DNA from: an uncultured Lachnospiraceae bacterium
Lineage (GTDB): Bacteria > Bacillota > Clostridia > Lachnospirales > Lachnospiraceae
DNA: 23,888 nucleotides
Assembly (NCBI GenBank): GCA_910578605.1
Contig: CAJTQG010000045.1
Location: 1-23,888 of the forward strand
Direction of reading: 5' to 3'
The notes under the pieces were generated by a model. It had not been told where the DNA came from, searched no databases, and saw only the letters and a list, made by a program, of their open reading frames with translations. This document shows, piece by piece, positions 13,645 to 21,458 of the stretch (positions are counted from its first letter, which is position 1; every line of letters starts with the position of its first letter). A program made the translations under genes and the position numbers.

Positions 13645-15195
13645 TTAGGCTTTTGTGACATATTTCAAATCAAACTCTATCCCCTTACAAACCTCTTGAG
13701 GGATTTTGTATATAGGCTGCGCCATAATTTCCCTTATGTGGCAGGCATGCTCCTTAGAAATCAAGCCGTATGTACTTCTGTTACATATGGCCTCTCTTAT
13801 TTTTTTCTGCAGATGTTCATCAGGATATTGATACAGCATTAGCAAATAGGGCAGTCTGCTCCATGATGACTCCATGCAGAGCAGGCAGAGCAAATGTCTT
13901 TGAGTACATGGATTCTCTGACAGTAAGAATGCTTGATAAATCCACTCTGCCCCATAGTGAATATCATTTTTTCGTATTACCTTGTAGGCAGCGCAGGACA
14001 AAATGTCACTGTCCCGTAGAAGAAATTCCCAAAAAATCTCCTCCTCACTTGAACCATATATCATTCCAATAGAATAGAGGGCATTTCTCACAATTCCCTC
14101 ATCCGTCTCCTTTAACAGTTCAAATAGTATCTTTCCCTCCTGCTGATTTCCCTGCTCTCCCAAACCTAACACTGCAATTTTCTTGTAATCTGTGTTTAAA
14201 TGCTGCAGATAAAAGCCCACCGCTGAATATTCACTGTGCTTGTGAATAATATAGACAGCCAGTTCTCTGATTCCCTTTGATTTATCAAGAAGCATCCTCT
14301 CTAACCCCTGCCAATTGTTCTGAACTATTTTATATTTATATTCTAAAGCCCTTCTTCTCACTACGCTGCTCTTATGCTTCATATATTCGTCTAATTCCTC
14401 TAAACTGCAGGAATCATATTGGAGCACATCACAAATAATGGCGGATTGACAACTTCCGTTTCTCTCTAAACTAAGCAGCCTTTTCACCTGTTCCCTGTCT
14501 AACATATGTTGCCGTAACAGTAAATGGTACAAATATTTTCTAGTATAAAAGTCACATTTCTCCCACTCATCTATCTGATGAAACAAATTCCTTTTTTTTA
14601 ATTCACAGCCAATTCTCTTTGTTATCTCTTTTTCGATTTCTAACAGCTGCTCATGGCTGCGCCGCTGTCCTCTTTTTACTTTCTCTAAAAAGGGGATTGA
14701 AAAAATCAATGTAGAAAGAGGAACTTTCTCTATCTGTTCCAATATAACCTCATACGCAAGCTGACTCACGGGTATGGCCCAATCGTTGCAGCGCAGCAAA
14801 AGAAATGGAAAACCTATTTGATTCGCTTTTAATTCTCTTATGCATTTTTCCCTGTAATATCCGTTTGGGTGGAAAGTCCCCAGACAAACAACACTCTCGT
14901 ACTCCTCCCTCTGTGCCAGCTGACTTTTTAATGTTTGTAAGGAAAAATTGTTCCAATCTACAAAATAATCCAAGGATGTCATTTGACGAAATTGCTCCTC
15001 CAACCGTATCAACTTCGCTGGGCTCATCTGCTCTAAAACTTTATGAATCACAAATGCCGCCCTGTTCACACAAGTTGCATCATGCCAAGCCAAAGCCTCA
15101 TACACTTTAGCCATTTGACTATTATCCCCCTCCTGCAAAAGAACAAGCGCCCTCTCCCATTCCTTTTTCTTTAAATGAAAAACTGAACTCCACAT
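13645..15195 (-). CDS. HEAT-like helical repeat protein
   Basis: A 516-aa, probably cytoplasmic protein of repeated helical pairs. In the C-terminal half, repeats of roughly 30-37 residues are visible: SSVVRRRALEYKYKIVQNNW, DKSKGIRELAVYIIHKHSE, TDYKKIAVLGLGEQGNQQEG and DEGIVRNALYSIGMIYGSS. These carry the Ala/Leu/Gly pattern of HEAT or PBS-lyase-like repeats. The N-terminal half is helical but diverged (ALAWHDATCVNRAAFVIHKV). No catalytic motif is visible; such repeats usually form protein-binding solenoids. The chosen ATG (15195) follows AAAGGGTGA, which contains the stop of the DUF6688 gene 5 nt upstream; a GTG at 15204 is an alternative. The tight spacing implies co-translation and probably a joint function with the DUF6688 membrane protein. 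Confidence 0.75.
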   Translation of the reverse strand: MWSSVFHLKKKEWERALVLLQEGDNSQMAKVYEALAWHDATCVNRAAFVIHKVLEQMSPAKLIRLEEQFRQMTSLDYFVDWNNFSLQTLKSQLAQREEYESVVCLGTFHPNGYYREKCIRELKANQIGFPFLLLRCNDWAIPVSQLAYEVILEQIEKVPLSTLIFSIPFLEKVKRGQRRSHEQLLEIEKEITKRIGCELKKRNLFHQIDEWEKCDFYTRKYLYHLLLRQHMLDREQVKRLLSLERNGSCQSAIICDVLQYDSCSLEELDEYMKHKSSVVRRRALEYKYKIVQNNWQGLERMLLDKSKGIRELAVYIIHKHSEYSAVGFYLQHLNTDYKKIAVLGLGEQGNQQEGKILFELLKETDEGIVRNALYSIGMIYGSSEEEIFWEFLLRDSDILSCAAYKVIRKNDIHYGAEWIYQAFLLSENPCTQRHLLCLLCMESSWSRLPYLLMLYQYPDEHLQKKIREAICNRSTYGLISKEHACHIREIMAQPIYKIPQEVCKGIEFDLKYVTKA

Positions 15196-15200
15196 AACAA

Positions 15201-16349
15201 TCACCCTTTCTTTGGCAAAGGCAATATATATTGCATAGCAATACGGTTTTCCGGTTTAACATCTACCATATATAATACCAATAGAAACATCCACTCCAAA
15301 GGCTTCATTACAACATAAACCAAATCTGCCAAATAGGGAGAGCGGATATGCTTTGCAATGGGAAAACCATATTTATCATATATACCCCTCACAACTCTAT
15401 GAAATTTGGGTACTTTTTCCTCCAAAATCTGTTCAAAAGCATTAGCCACACAGAGCTGACGGTTGACTATCACCCTATGTCCATGGCGCACTCCCATCCG
15501 CTTTGGTCTGACAATTTTTCTGTGTCCCCCTGCTGCTACAGTACACAGATAATGCTCATCCTGATAGATATTTTGAGGGGATACTTTTGTGGACAAATTC
15601 CACTGGCTTGTCTGTGTCCATGCCTGAATAATCCCATCTGGTGCCTGCCCAAATAAAGTCAATAAGATAGTCATAACTCCTATACAGGGAATCATAACAA
15701 TAAAAGCCGCCACGGGCAAACTCATCGTATGATTAAGCCATCTTCTTAATCTCATCCACCTTGCACCGCCAAAGTCTGTTAGCTTTTGCATTTGATTCCA
15801 CTGTCTCACTGTATCTACCAGAGTGGACAGAGCTATCAAACACAAATTGAAGGGATAGAGACAGATAATCAGACCATCAGGACTAAACTCAAAGGTTTGC
15901 ACCATCCATAAAATATTTACCCCGCACCCTATATAGAGAAATGCCATTGCCCCCGTCAAAATCAAGGGAGGCATTTTTTTCACCGGTACATACCTCAAAA
16001 TAAAATAACCGCACAATCCAACTCCAAACCACACAAATACTGTGGGATATGTCCATGTTGCAACAGGGGTGTGCACTTGATTATTTATCGCCTGCTCATA
16101 CCAATTATAGTTTGTAATTTCCATGATTGACAAAAATATTTTTAGTTCTATAAACCCTGCTATAATAGTGATAAGTTCAAATAGTTTATGTAAATGATAC
16201 ACAGTCTTTAACTTCGTATCCATTTTACAGCAATGACCAAAAAAATACACCAACTGATATATGGTCACCAATGCAGGTATCCCTATTGATACCAAAATAA
16301 TTACCAATGCGAACAGTATTGATACCCATTCTATCCATTCCTTTTCCAT
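15201..16349 (-). CDS. DUF6688-family membrane protein
   Basis: A 382-aa protein with about six TMs in the first 245 residues (for example VSILFALVIILVSIGIPALV, FVWFGVGLCGYFIL and FIVMIPCIGVMTILLTLF). A conserved soluble C-terminal domain begins at about residue 270 with YLCTVAAGGHRKIVRPKRMG, followed by RHGHRVIVNRQLCVANAFE and VRGIYDKYGFPIAKHI, then a membrane-associated helix (MKPLEWMFLLVLYMVDVKPE). I recognise this C-terminal pattern as DUF6688, for which I know no function. I start it at the ATG at 16349 (AGGAA 7 nt upstream) instead of a TTG at 16391 that would overlap the previous gene. It lies between the histidine phosphatase and the HEAT-like gene. The conserved His and Arg residues could be a binding site. 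Confidence 0.8.
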   Translation of the reverse strand: MEKEWIEWVSILFALVIILVSIGIPALVTIYQLVYFFGHCCKMDTKLKTVYHLHKLFELITIIAGFIELKIFLSIMEITNYNWYEQAINNQVHTPVATWTYPTVFVWFGVGLCGYFILRYVPVKKMPPLILTGAMAFLYIGCGVNILWMVQTFEFSPDGLIICLYPFNLCLIALSTLVDTVRQWNQMQKLTDFGGARWMRLRRWLNHTMSLPVAAFIVMIPCIGVMTILLTLFGQAPDGIIQAWTQTSQWNLSTKVSPQNIYQDEHYLCTVAAGGHRKIVRPKRMGVRHGHRVIVNRQLCVANAFEQILEEKVPKFHRVVRGIYDKYGFPIAKHIRSPYLADLVYVVMKPLEWMFLLVLYMVDVKPENRIAMQYILPLPKKG

Positions 16350-16381
16350 AAACAATTTCCTAATGCCTTTCCGATTATCAT

Positions 16382-16921
16382 TTAAAAACAATACATTTTT
16401 ATCTCACAGTTTTTGATTCCAAACCTGGCAAATTCTTCATTTGTCATATCAAAAAAATAAGACTGGATTACTCTGGCAATTCCGTTGTGAGCCACTAACA
16501 AATATGTTTTTTTCTCGGATTCCTCTCTCAGCTCATCCAGCAAATTATATATTCTCTGGCATAAATGCAGCATCGTCTCTCCCCCGTCATAATGACTGAT
16601 AAAATTCATTTTTGCCCTTTGAAACTCTGCTCCATCTCTTGGTGTTGACTCATACTTTCCAAAATTTTGTTCCACCAATCTTATTTCCTCTCTCAAAGGA
16701 ATTCCCGTCACTTTTGCAATACATTTTGCTGTGTCTTTTGCCCTTATCAGAGGGGAACATAAAATCTCATCTACACTAATATTACTTTCCTTTATATGTT
16801 TTCCCAATTCTACCGCTTGCCTGCGTCCTAAATCTGTCAGGGGCACATCCGTGGAGCCGCAAATTTTGTTCTCCACATTCCACACAGTTTGTCCATGTCT
16901 TGTAAAATACACGATACCCAT
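16382..16921 (-). CDS. Histidine phosphatase-family protein
   Basis: A 179-aa cytoplasmic enzyme of the phosphoglycerate-mutase-like superfamily. The RHG motif (FTRHGQTVWN, near residues 7-16) supplies the phospho-accepting histidine. CSPLIRAKDTA gives the second Arg, the conserved acid is in the VEQNFGKYES segment, and VAHNGIARV gives the second catalytic His. This set supports phosphomonoesterase activity through a phosphohistidine intermediate. The substrate is not predictable; relatives include alpha-ribazole phosphatase and broad-range sugar phosphatases, and no cobalamin gene is near. The ATG at 16921 is preferred because AGGAG abuts the ATG three codons earlier and is 9 nt from this one. 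It is the first gene of the run, after a sigma-A promoter. Confidence 0.88.
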   Translation of the reverse strand: MGIVYFTRHGQTVWNVENKICGSTDVPLTDLGRRQAVELGKHIKESNISVDEILCSPLIRAKDTAKCIAKVTGIPLREEIRLVEQNFGKYESTPRDGAEFQRAKMNFISHYDGGETMLHLCQRIYNLLDELREESEKKTYLLVAHNGIARVIQSYFFDMTNEEFARFGIKNCEIKMYCF

Positions 16922-16965
16922 ATATATCATCTCCTATATCATTCAAATATCCTACAACAAAATTT

Positions 16966-16995
16966 ATATTACCACATATTGAAACACACCGTCAA
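16966..16995 (-). promoter_or_regulatory. Sigma-A promoter, extended -10
   Basis: Minus strand TTGACG (16990-16995), 18-nt spacer ending in TGG, then TAATAT (16966-16971), which makes an extended -10 (TG-N-TAATAT). It is placed about 45 bp before the start of the histidine phosphatase gene and just after the terminator of the exporter operon. Confidence 0.65.
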
Positions 16996-17060
16996 CAAAC
17001 GAAAATTTAATACTCCGACTAATTGCAGACATGTATTGACCTTTGTCTAATTCAACAAAA

Positions 17061-17103
17061 GAATCCAGCCTATTAACAAAATAATAGGCCGGATTCTTTT
17101 TTA
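17061..17103. terminator. Strong bidirectional intrinsic terminator after the ABC exporter
   Basis: GAATCCAGCCTATTA (17061-17075) and TAATAGGCCGGATTC (17082-17096) pair over 15 positions with one mismatch, around a 6-nt loop. On the minus strand TTTTGTTG follows; on the plus strand a run of Ts follows. It stops transcription of the exporter operon 43 bp after the last stop codon. Confidence 0.85.
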
Positions 17104-17138
17104 TCACAAACATGAGCAACATTTAGCCTAGCATCATG

Positions 17139-18929
17139 TTAATGTGCTACTAATCTTGCATAATACCCATTCTTTGCCAACAACTCATCATGATTTCCAT
17201 CCTCCAAAATACGTTTCTTGTCAACATACAGGATTCTGTCGGCATGTCTAATTGTAGATAGCCTGTGGGCAATCACAAAACTTGTTCTTTCCTTTAACAC
17301 AGTAGAAAACATTTTCTGAATTGCCTTCTCCGTCTGAGTATCTATATTGCTTGTGGCCTCATCCAATATAATAATCTGGGGATCCGCCAACAGCAATCTG
17401 GCAAAAGATACAAGCTGCTTCTCACCGCCGGAAAGCTCGCTTCCGTTATCCGACAGCATTGTCTCATATCCCTCTTCCTTTTTCATAATAAACTCATGAG
17501 CATAAGCCTTTTTTGCCGCCTCTATGCATTCCTCATCGCTGGCGCCCGGCTTAGAAAATCGGATATTCTCCATAATCGTTCCCCTAAACAGGAAGGTATC
17601 CTGCATCATAACACCAATGTGCTTGCGCAGAGATTCCAATGTCATATCCCGAATATCTATTCCATCAATTTTCAAACTTCCGCTGTCAATATCATAAAAT
17701 CGGCTAATTAAACTTACAATAGTAGTTTTTCCTGCCCCTGTAGGTCCTACCAAAGCAACCATCTGTCCTGGCTTGACATTTAAATTGATATTTTCCAAGA
17801 CAGAAATACCCTCCACATAGGAAAAGTTCACCTGCTCAAAATCCACTTCCCCCCGAATCCTCTCCACATCCCTGGCCTGGGGTGTGTTGGTAATGAGAGA
17901 CGGAGTGTCTAGCACCTCAAAAATTCGCTCAATATTGGATGTTACATTGGTAATTGCCTGCAGCCTCTGACAAATGACAAAGGCGGCATTGGAAAATCTC
18001 TGCATATAAGTAGTTATTGTAATAACTGCCCCCAGTGTCAACGGGGCACCAAAGTGATGGGTTGTAATAAACAATGCCGTCACATACAAAACAATAGTAC
18101 ACATCATCTGTATAATACCGTGAGACAGTGGAAAAAACATCTCTCGATATTTTGTTACCTGTCTGTACGCCTTGCGGTATTTTTCAGACAACTCCATAAA
18201 AATCTCATCATTTAATTCCTCTCTGTTAAAAGCCTTGATTACTTCCAATCCATTAATATCCTCCGCCACAAATGCGGTTCGGTTGCTCTGTTTATTTCTC
18301 TCAATCCGAACCTTGCGGTGCATAGCCCTTGCCAAGCCCCACATTAACAGCAGCACCGGAATACTGACTATAATTGTCACCATTGCCATACGAATTTCGA
18401 TAAAGGCGATACAGATAAACGTAATTACCATCAAAAATATATTTGCCACTACCCTTGTCAAATCATTGATAAAAAATCCGGCAATCTCATCCGTGTAATT
18501 GGTAACCCGTACAAGAATTTTTCCTGTGGGGCGGCTGTCATAATACTCAAAGCTTAAGTCCATGAGCTTGTCAAACAAATCTTTTCTCAAGTTGCATATA
18601 ATGTCATTTCCCATTGTAGTAGATACCTTTGTGGTAATAAAATTCGCTACTACCGAACCAATACTTAACACAAACCAAAAGCTTAAAAAAATCACTGCCT
18701 TTGTTACCATGTTGTCAGGAATTTTTCCATCCTGGGGCAAAACCTGATTGATAATCATCATATTGATAGCCGCCGGTATCAACGACAAAAAGCTAGTTCC
18801 AATCAACAGGAAAATTACCTTTATATAGGTTGTTTTGTATTCCCCCGCATAGCTAATCAGACGCTTTAGCATAAACAGGTTAAACTTCTCTTCGCTAATC
18901 TCATCTTCAAAATATAAATTTCTACTCAC
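17139..18929 (-). CDS. ABC multidrug exporter half-transporter (canonical NBD)
   Basis: A 596-aa fused membrane-plus-ATPase half-transporter of the type I ABC exporter family. Six TMs occupy about residues 35-330, with a FEYYDSRPTGKILVRVTNYTD coupling segment near 128-147. The NBD spans about 360-590: Walker A GPTGAGKTT (395-403), Q443, signature LSGGEKQ (499-505), Walker B IIILDE with catalytic E524, and H555. Everything needed for ATP hydrolysis is present. Its partner, encoded immediately upstream with an 8-bp overlap, has Asp in place of that Glu, so the pair should form an asymmetric heterodimer of the LmrCD/BmrCD/TM287-288 kind. Exported substrates of such pairs are amphipathic drugs or lipids; the leader arrangement argues for ribosome-targeting antibiotics as inducers here. 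Confidence 0.93.
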   Translation of the reverse strand: MSRNLYFEDEISEEKFNLFMLKRLISYAGEYKTTYIKVIFLLIGTSFLSLIPAAINMMIINQVLPQDGKIPDNMVTKAVIFLSFWFVLSIGSVVANFITTKVSTTMGNDIICNLRKDLFDKLMDLSFEYYDSRPTGKILVRVTNYTDEIAGFFINDLTRVVANIFLMVITFICIAFIEIRMAMVTIIVSIPVLLLMWGLARAMHRKVRIERNKQSNRTAFVAEDINGLEVIKAFNREELNDEIFMELSEKYRKAYRQVTKYREMFFPLSHGIIQMMCTIVLYVTALFITTHHFGAPLTLGAVITITTYMQRFSNAAFVICQRLQAITNVTSNIERIFEVLDTPSLITNTPQARDVERIRGEVDFEQVNFSYVEGISVLENINLNVKPGQMVALVGPTGAGKTTIVSLISRFYDIDSGSLKIDGIDIRDMTLESLRKHIGVMMQDTFLFRGTIMENIRFSKPGASDEECIEAAKKAYAHEFIMKKEEGYETMLSDNGSELSGGEKQLVSFARLLLADPQIIILDEATSNIDTQTEKAIQKMFSTVLKERTSFVIAHRLSTIRHADRILYVDKKRILEDGNHDELLAKNGYYARLVAH

Positions 18930-20736
18930 TTACATACACCTCCGTATCCATCTGCTGATGATAAATACTTGCATATTGTCCGTTTAATGCCATCAACTCA
19001 TCAAAGGTTCCTCTCTCCACAATTTTTCCGTCCTCCATAAAGAGTATCTCATCAAAATCCTGCAGCGCCTTTGCCCTGTGTGTAGCCATAATCAATGTCT
19101 TCTCCTGAAAATGTTCTGATAAATTATTAAAAATCTTACTCTCTGTATCCATATCCAATGCGCTGGTACAATCATCTAACACCGTAATGGGGGCCTCTTT
19201 TAATAGCGCTCTGGCAATGGCCACTCTCTGTTTTTGTCCGCCGGAGAGCCCAAAGCCCTTCTCACCGATTAAAGTATCATACCCCTCCGGCAGCTGCAGT
19301 GCAAATTCATCCACACATGCTGTCTTTCCGTAATACTCTATCTCCTCCTCCGACGCATCTGGTCTGTAATAGGCAATATTGGCAGCAATAGAATGAGAGA
19401 ACAAAAATACGTCCTGCATAGCATAACCATATGCTCTTGTAATCTCACCTCTGTCATACTCATGAGAAGGAATATCGTCTATAAGCATTACGCCCTCCTG
19501 GTATTCCCGAAACGCCTGCAGCACTTTTAAAAGTACAGATTTACCACTTCCGGTTCTACCCATAATTCCAAGCTTTTTACCATATGGAATATCAATGCAC
19601 ACTTCATTTACCAGCTTCTTTTCTTTCTTCTCATCTGCATAGACAGTGACATTTTCCAAGCGAACATGAGGCTTCTTTGATGTTTTTTTGTCACCGTAGG
19701 ACTCCAATATAGGATTTTCCTTTTCCAGCAAACCAAACATTCTTCTCACACTTACTTTTTCTCCCTGTATATCCGTTGCATAAAAAATCAAATCCACAAA
19801 ACTTCCGCATATGTACACCAGATAAATAATAAAAGAGGAATACTCACCGCTTGTCATAGCAAATTTAGATGCCAAATAGATACTCATTGCCATGCTCAAA
19901 AGCATTACCACCTGGTCGGCACTGTCAAAGCCAAGAAAATATTTTGCCCTCTTAATGCCAAACATAGTGGAATAATCTCTCACATCTTTACTTCTGTCAT
20001 AAAAACGCTTTTGCCTGACATCCTCTCTGCCGTATGCCTTAATTGTGCGGATGCCGTGAATACTTTCCTGTGTCTCTGTATTCAGCTCTGCATTTTTTCT
20101 CCATATCTCATCATACAACTTATCAAAGAGATTCAGTATTCCCTTTGTAATTAATATAAATCCTCCCACAGTTATAAACGGGATGACCATCAAAGCTAAA
20201 CTGATTCGTGACAAAAAATATAATGCCACTCCTATATAAAAAATATTATCAATCATAAATGGTATGGTTGCCACATGAAAATCTCGTATCCTCTGGGAAT
20301 CAGAATTTACAATGGTAATCAAATCACCGTTGCTGTATTCCTTCAAAATAGATGGGCCAAAGGAATGCACCTTTCTCAGCACATCCAACCGCAGCCGATT
20401 ATCACAGGCTATAGAAAAATAATGTGCTATATTCCATCGAATATAAAAGGTAATAAAATAAAAAATCATAAAACCTGCCAGCACTAAAATCAAGGTCAAC
20501 AGTATTCCCCACAAATCCTCCGGATTTTTATCTTGAATAGTAAAATAAAAAATACTGCTGTTCTCGCTGGCGCTTTTCCCCAATGCCGGATTGATTACAT
20601 TGTCCACCATCAAAGAAATAATCTGGGGTTCTACCAACATCAATACACTCTGCACCAATCCCAGCAGGATACAGAGCACTAGGACACCATAAATTTTCCC
20701 ATAATAGGGAAAGGCCTTTTTCATAATTAGAAACAC
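18922..20736 (-). CDS. ABC multidrug exporter half-transporter (degenerate catalytic site)
   Basis: A 604-aa half-transporter with six TMs (about 12-320) and a C-terminal NBD. Walker A is GRTGSGKSV (393-401), Q441, signature LSGGQKQRVA (497-506). Walker B is ITVLDD (517-522), so the catalytic Glu is replaced by D522; H553 is kept. In heterodimeric exporters this Asp marks the subunit whose Walker motifs build the non-hydrolysing site. A long insertion (51-72) lies between TM1 and TM2. The start is a GTG at 20736, 10 nt after GGAGG; an ATG four codons later is an alternative but too far from that site. The 5' leader holds a terminator about 50 nt before the start, so expression depends on readthrough. 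Confidence 0.92.
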   Translation of the reverse strand: MFLIMKKAFPYYGKIYGVLVLCILLGLVQSVLMLVEPQIISLMVDNVINPALGKSASENSSIFYFTIQDKNPEDLWGILLTLILVLAGFMIFYFITFYIRWNIAHYFSIACDNRLRLDVLRKVHSFGPSILKEYSNGDLITIVNSDSQRIRDFHVATIPFMIDNIFYIGVALYFLSRISLALMVIPFITVGGFILITKGILNLFDKLYDEIWRKNAELNTETQESIHGIRTIKAYGREDVRQKRFYDRSKDVRDYSTMFGIKRAKYFLGFDSADQVVMLLSMAMSIYLASKFAMTSGEYSSFIIYLVYICGSFVDLIFYATDIQGEKVSVRRMFGLLEKENPILESYGDKKTSKKPHVRLENVTVYADEKKEKKLVNEVCIDIPYGKKLGIMGRTGSGKSVLLKVLQAFREYQEGVMLIDDIPSHEYDRGEITRAYGYAMQDVFLFSHSIAANIAYYRPDASEEEIEYYGKTACVDEFALQLPEGYDTLIGEKGFGLSGGQKQRVAIARALLKEAPITVLDDCTSALDMDTESKIFNNLSEHFQEKTLIMATHRAKALQDFDEILFMEDGKIVERGTFDELMALNGQYASIYHQQMDTEVYVSE

Positions 20737-20773
20737 TTTTCTTTCTCCTCCTTTTTGCCTATTTTTTATCTTA

Positions 20774-20818
20774 AAAGTATAATAAAAGAGAGTATTCTTC
20801 TTACAGAAATACTCTCTT
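20774..20818 (-). terminator. Leader terminator of the ABC exporter operon (attenuator)
   Basis: On the minus strand AAGAGAGTATT (20808-20818) and AATACTCTCTT (20786-20796) form a perfect 11-bp stem with an 11-nt loop, followed by TTATTATACTTTT. It sits between the promoter at 21162-21190 and the first exporter gene, so it would stop most transcripts about 50 nt before the start codon unless an alternative structure forms. Its 5' arm can instead pair with a segment of the leader ORF (21008-21020). Confidence 0.75.
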
Positions 20819-20832
20819 CCATCATCTCATCC

Positions 20833-20866
20833 CTATAAAATAATTTACAAGCTAATCATTTTATAG
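20833..20866 (-). other. Second hairpin in the exporter leader RNA
   Basis: CTATAAAAT and ATTTTATAG (20833-20841 with 20858-20866) form a perfect 9-bp stem with a 16-nt loop, between the leader ORF and the terminator. It has no T-tail and could be a spacer or pause hairpin. Confidence 0.45.
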
Positions 20867-20970
20867 TAATTTATAGAAAAATTAAACCTATGACTATCAT
20901 TTTTTCTTACTCCATACAGCCAAAAAATTTACAGACATCTATGCCTTCCGCCTATATGATATTGTATATC

Positions 20971-21108
20971 CTAACTAAAACCTACACGATATACTGTCAC
21001 AGATTTCGGTGAGAGTACTAATATTTCTGTTATACATATTATATTTTTTATTTTTTTATGAATCGCTCGAATCGCTCTATTCACATAAAATAATGTATTG
21101 TTAAACAT
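20971..21108 (-). CDS. 45-aa leader peptide of the ABC exporter operon
   Basis: An ORF in the 5' leader: ATG at 21108, TAG at 20971. The peptide begins MFNNTLFYVNRAIRAIHKKI and is strongly basic in its first half, then more hydrophobic (ICITEILVLS). The ribosome binding site AAGGTGGTGA, 6 nt before the ATG, is one of the strongest in the window. The ORF lies 47 nt after the predicted transcription start and ends about 150 nt before the leader terminator. The ribosome binding site can pair with codons 30-34 of the ORF, which in turn can pair with the terminator's 5' arm. By analogy with the BmrB leader of bmrCD in Bacillus subtilis, the peptide need not have a function; its translation is likely the sensor. 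A small cationic bioactive peptide cannot be excluded. Confidence 0.7.
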   Translation of the reverse strand: MFNNTLFYVNRAIRAIHKKIKNIICITEILVLSPKSVTVYRVGFS

Positions 21109-21161
21109 AGTACTCACCACCTTTCTTATTTTATTTTTTATTTATGTACATCAGCTTGTTT

Positions 21162-21190
21162 AGATTATCACACATCATATTCTTTGTCAA
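21162..21190 (-). promoter_or_regulatory. Consensus sigma-A promoter of the exporter leader
   Basis: Minus strand TTGACA (21185-21190), exactly 17 nt, then TAATCT (21162-21167). GATAAT overlaps as an alternative -10. Transcription should start near 21155. The perfect -35 implies strong constitutive initiation, with control left to the attenuator 340 nt downstream. Confidence 0.75.
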
Positions 21191-21232
21191 TGAAAACTTT
21201 TTATTATATAGGGTAATAATATACTCTTCACA

Positions 21233-21400
21233 GCCACATGAAACCAATTAGTCAGATTCGTCAAGCTTGCTTGTAAGAAGCTGGTTAATTGGCTCATGTA
21301 ACTAAAATCTGTCACTTCCCCCACATAAGCAAAACGAAAACCCCATAGAAGCCACAGACATCATCCCTGGCTGGTTTTGCACATGTAAATGAATTAGCTG
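21233..21400. repeat. Possible dispersed intergenic element
   Basis: A non-coding stretch between the DUF4956 gene and the exporter promoter. CCAATTA and TAATTGG (within 21238-21299), flanked by CATGA and TCATG, form a long-range stem enclosing about 35 nt with CAAGCTTGCTTG. On the minus strand a frame with an ATG at 21299 reads MSQLTSFLQASLTNLTNWFH; without a well-placed ribosome binding site I do not call it a gene. I have the impression that this sequence and its translations recur in unrelated clostridial intergenic regions, which would make it a repeat family or a structured RNA. The limits given are approximate. Confidence 0.4.
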
Positions 21401-21458
21401 TGAATAGCAACGATAAGATTTGTTACAAAACATTTTACAATATTGGTTTTCAACTGCA

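Noticed and set aside
16382..16921. Alpha-ribazole phosphatase (CobC) or phosphoglycerate mutase as a firm name
   Set aside because: The motifs fit the whole histidine phosphatase superfamily and no cobalamin or glycolysis genes are adjacent.
21310..21376. Minus-strand 20-codon frame MMSVASMGFSF
   Set aside because: No ribosome binding site and very short; better explained as part of the non-coding element at 21233-21400.
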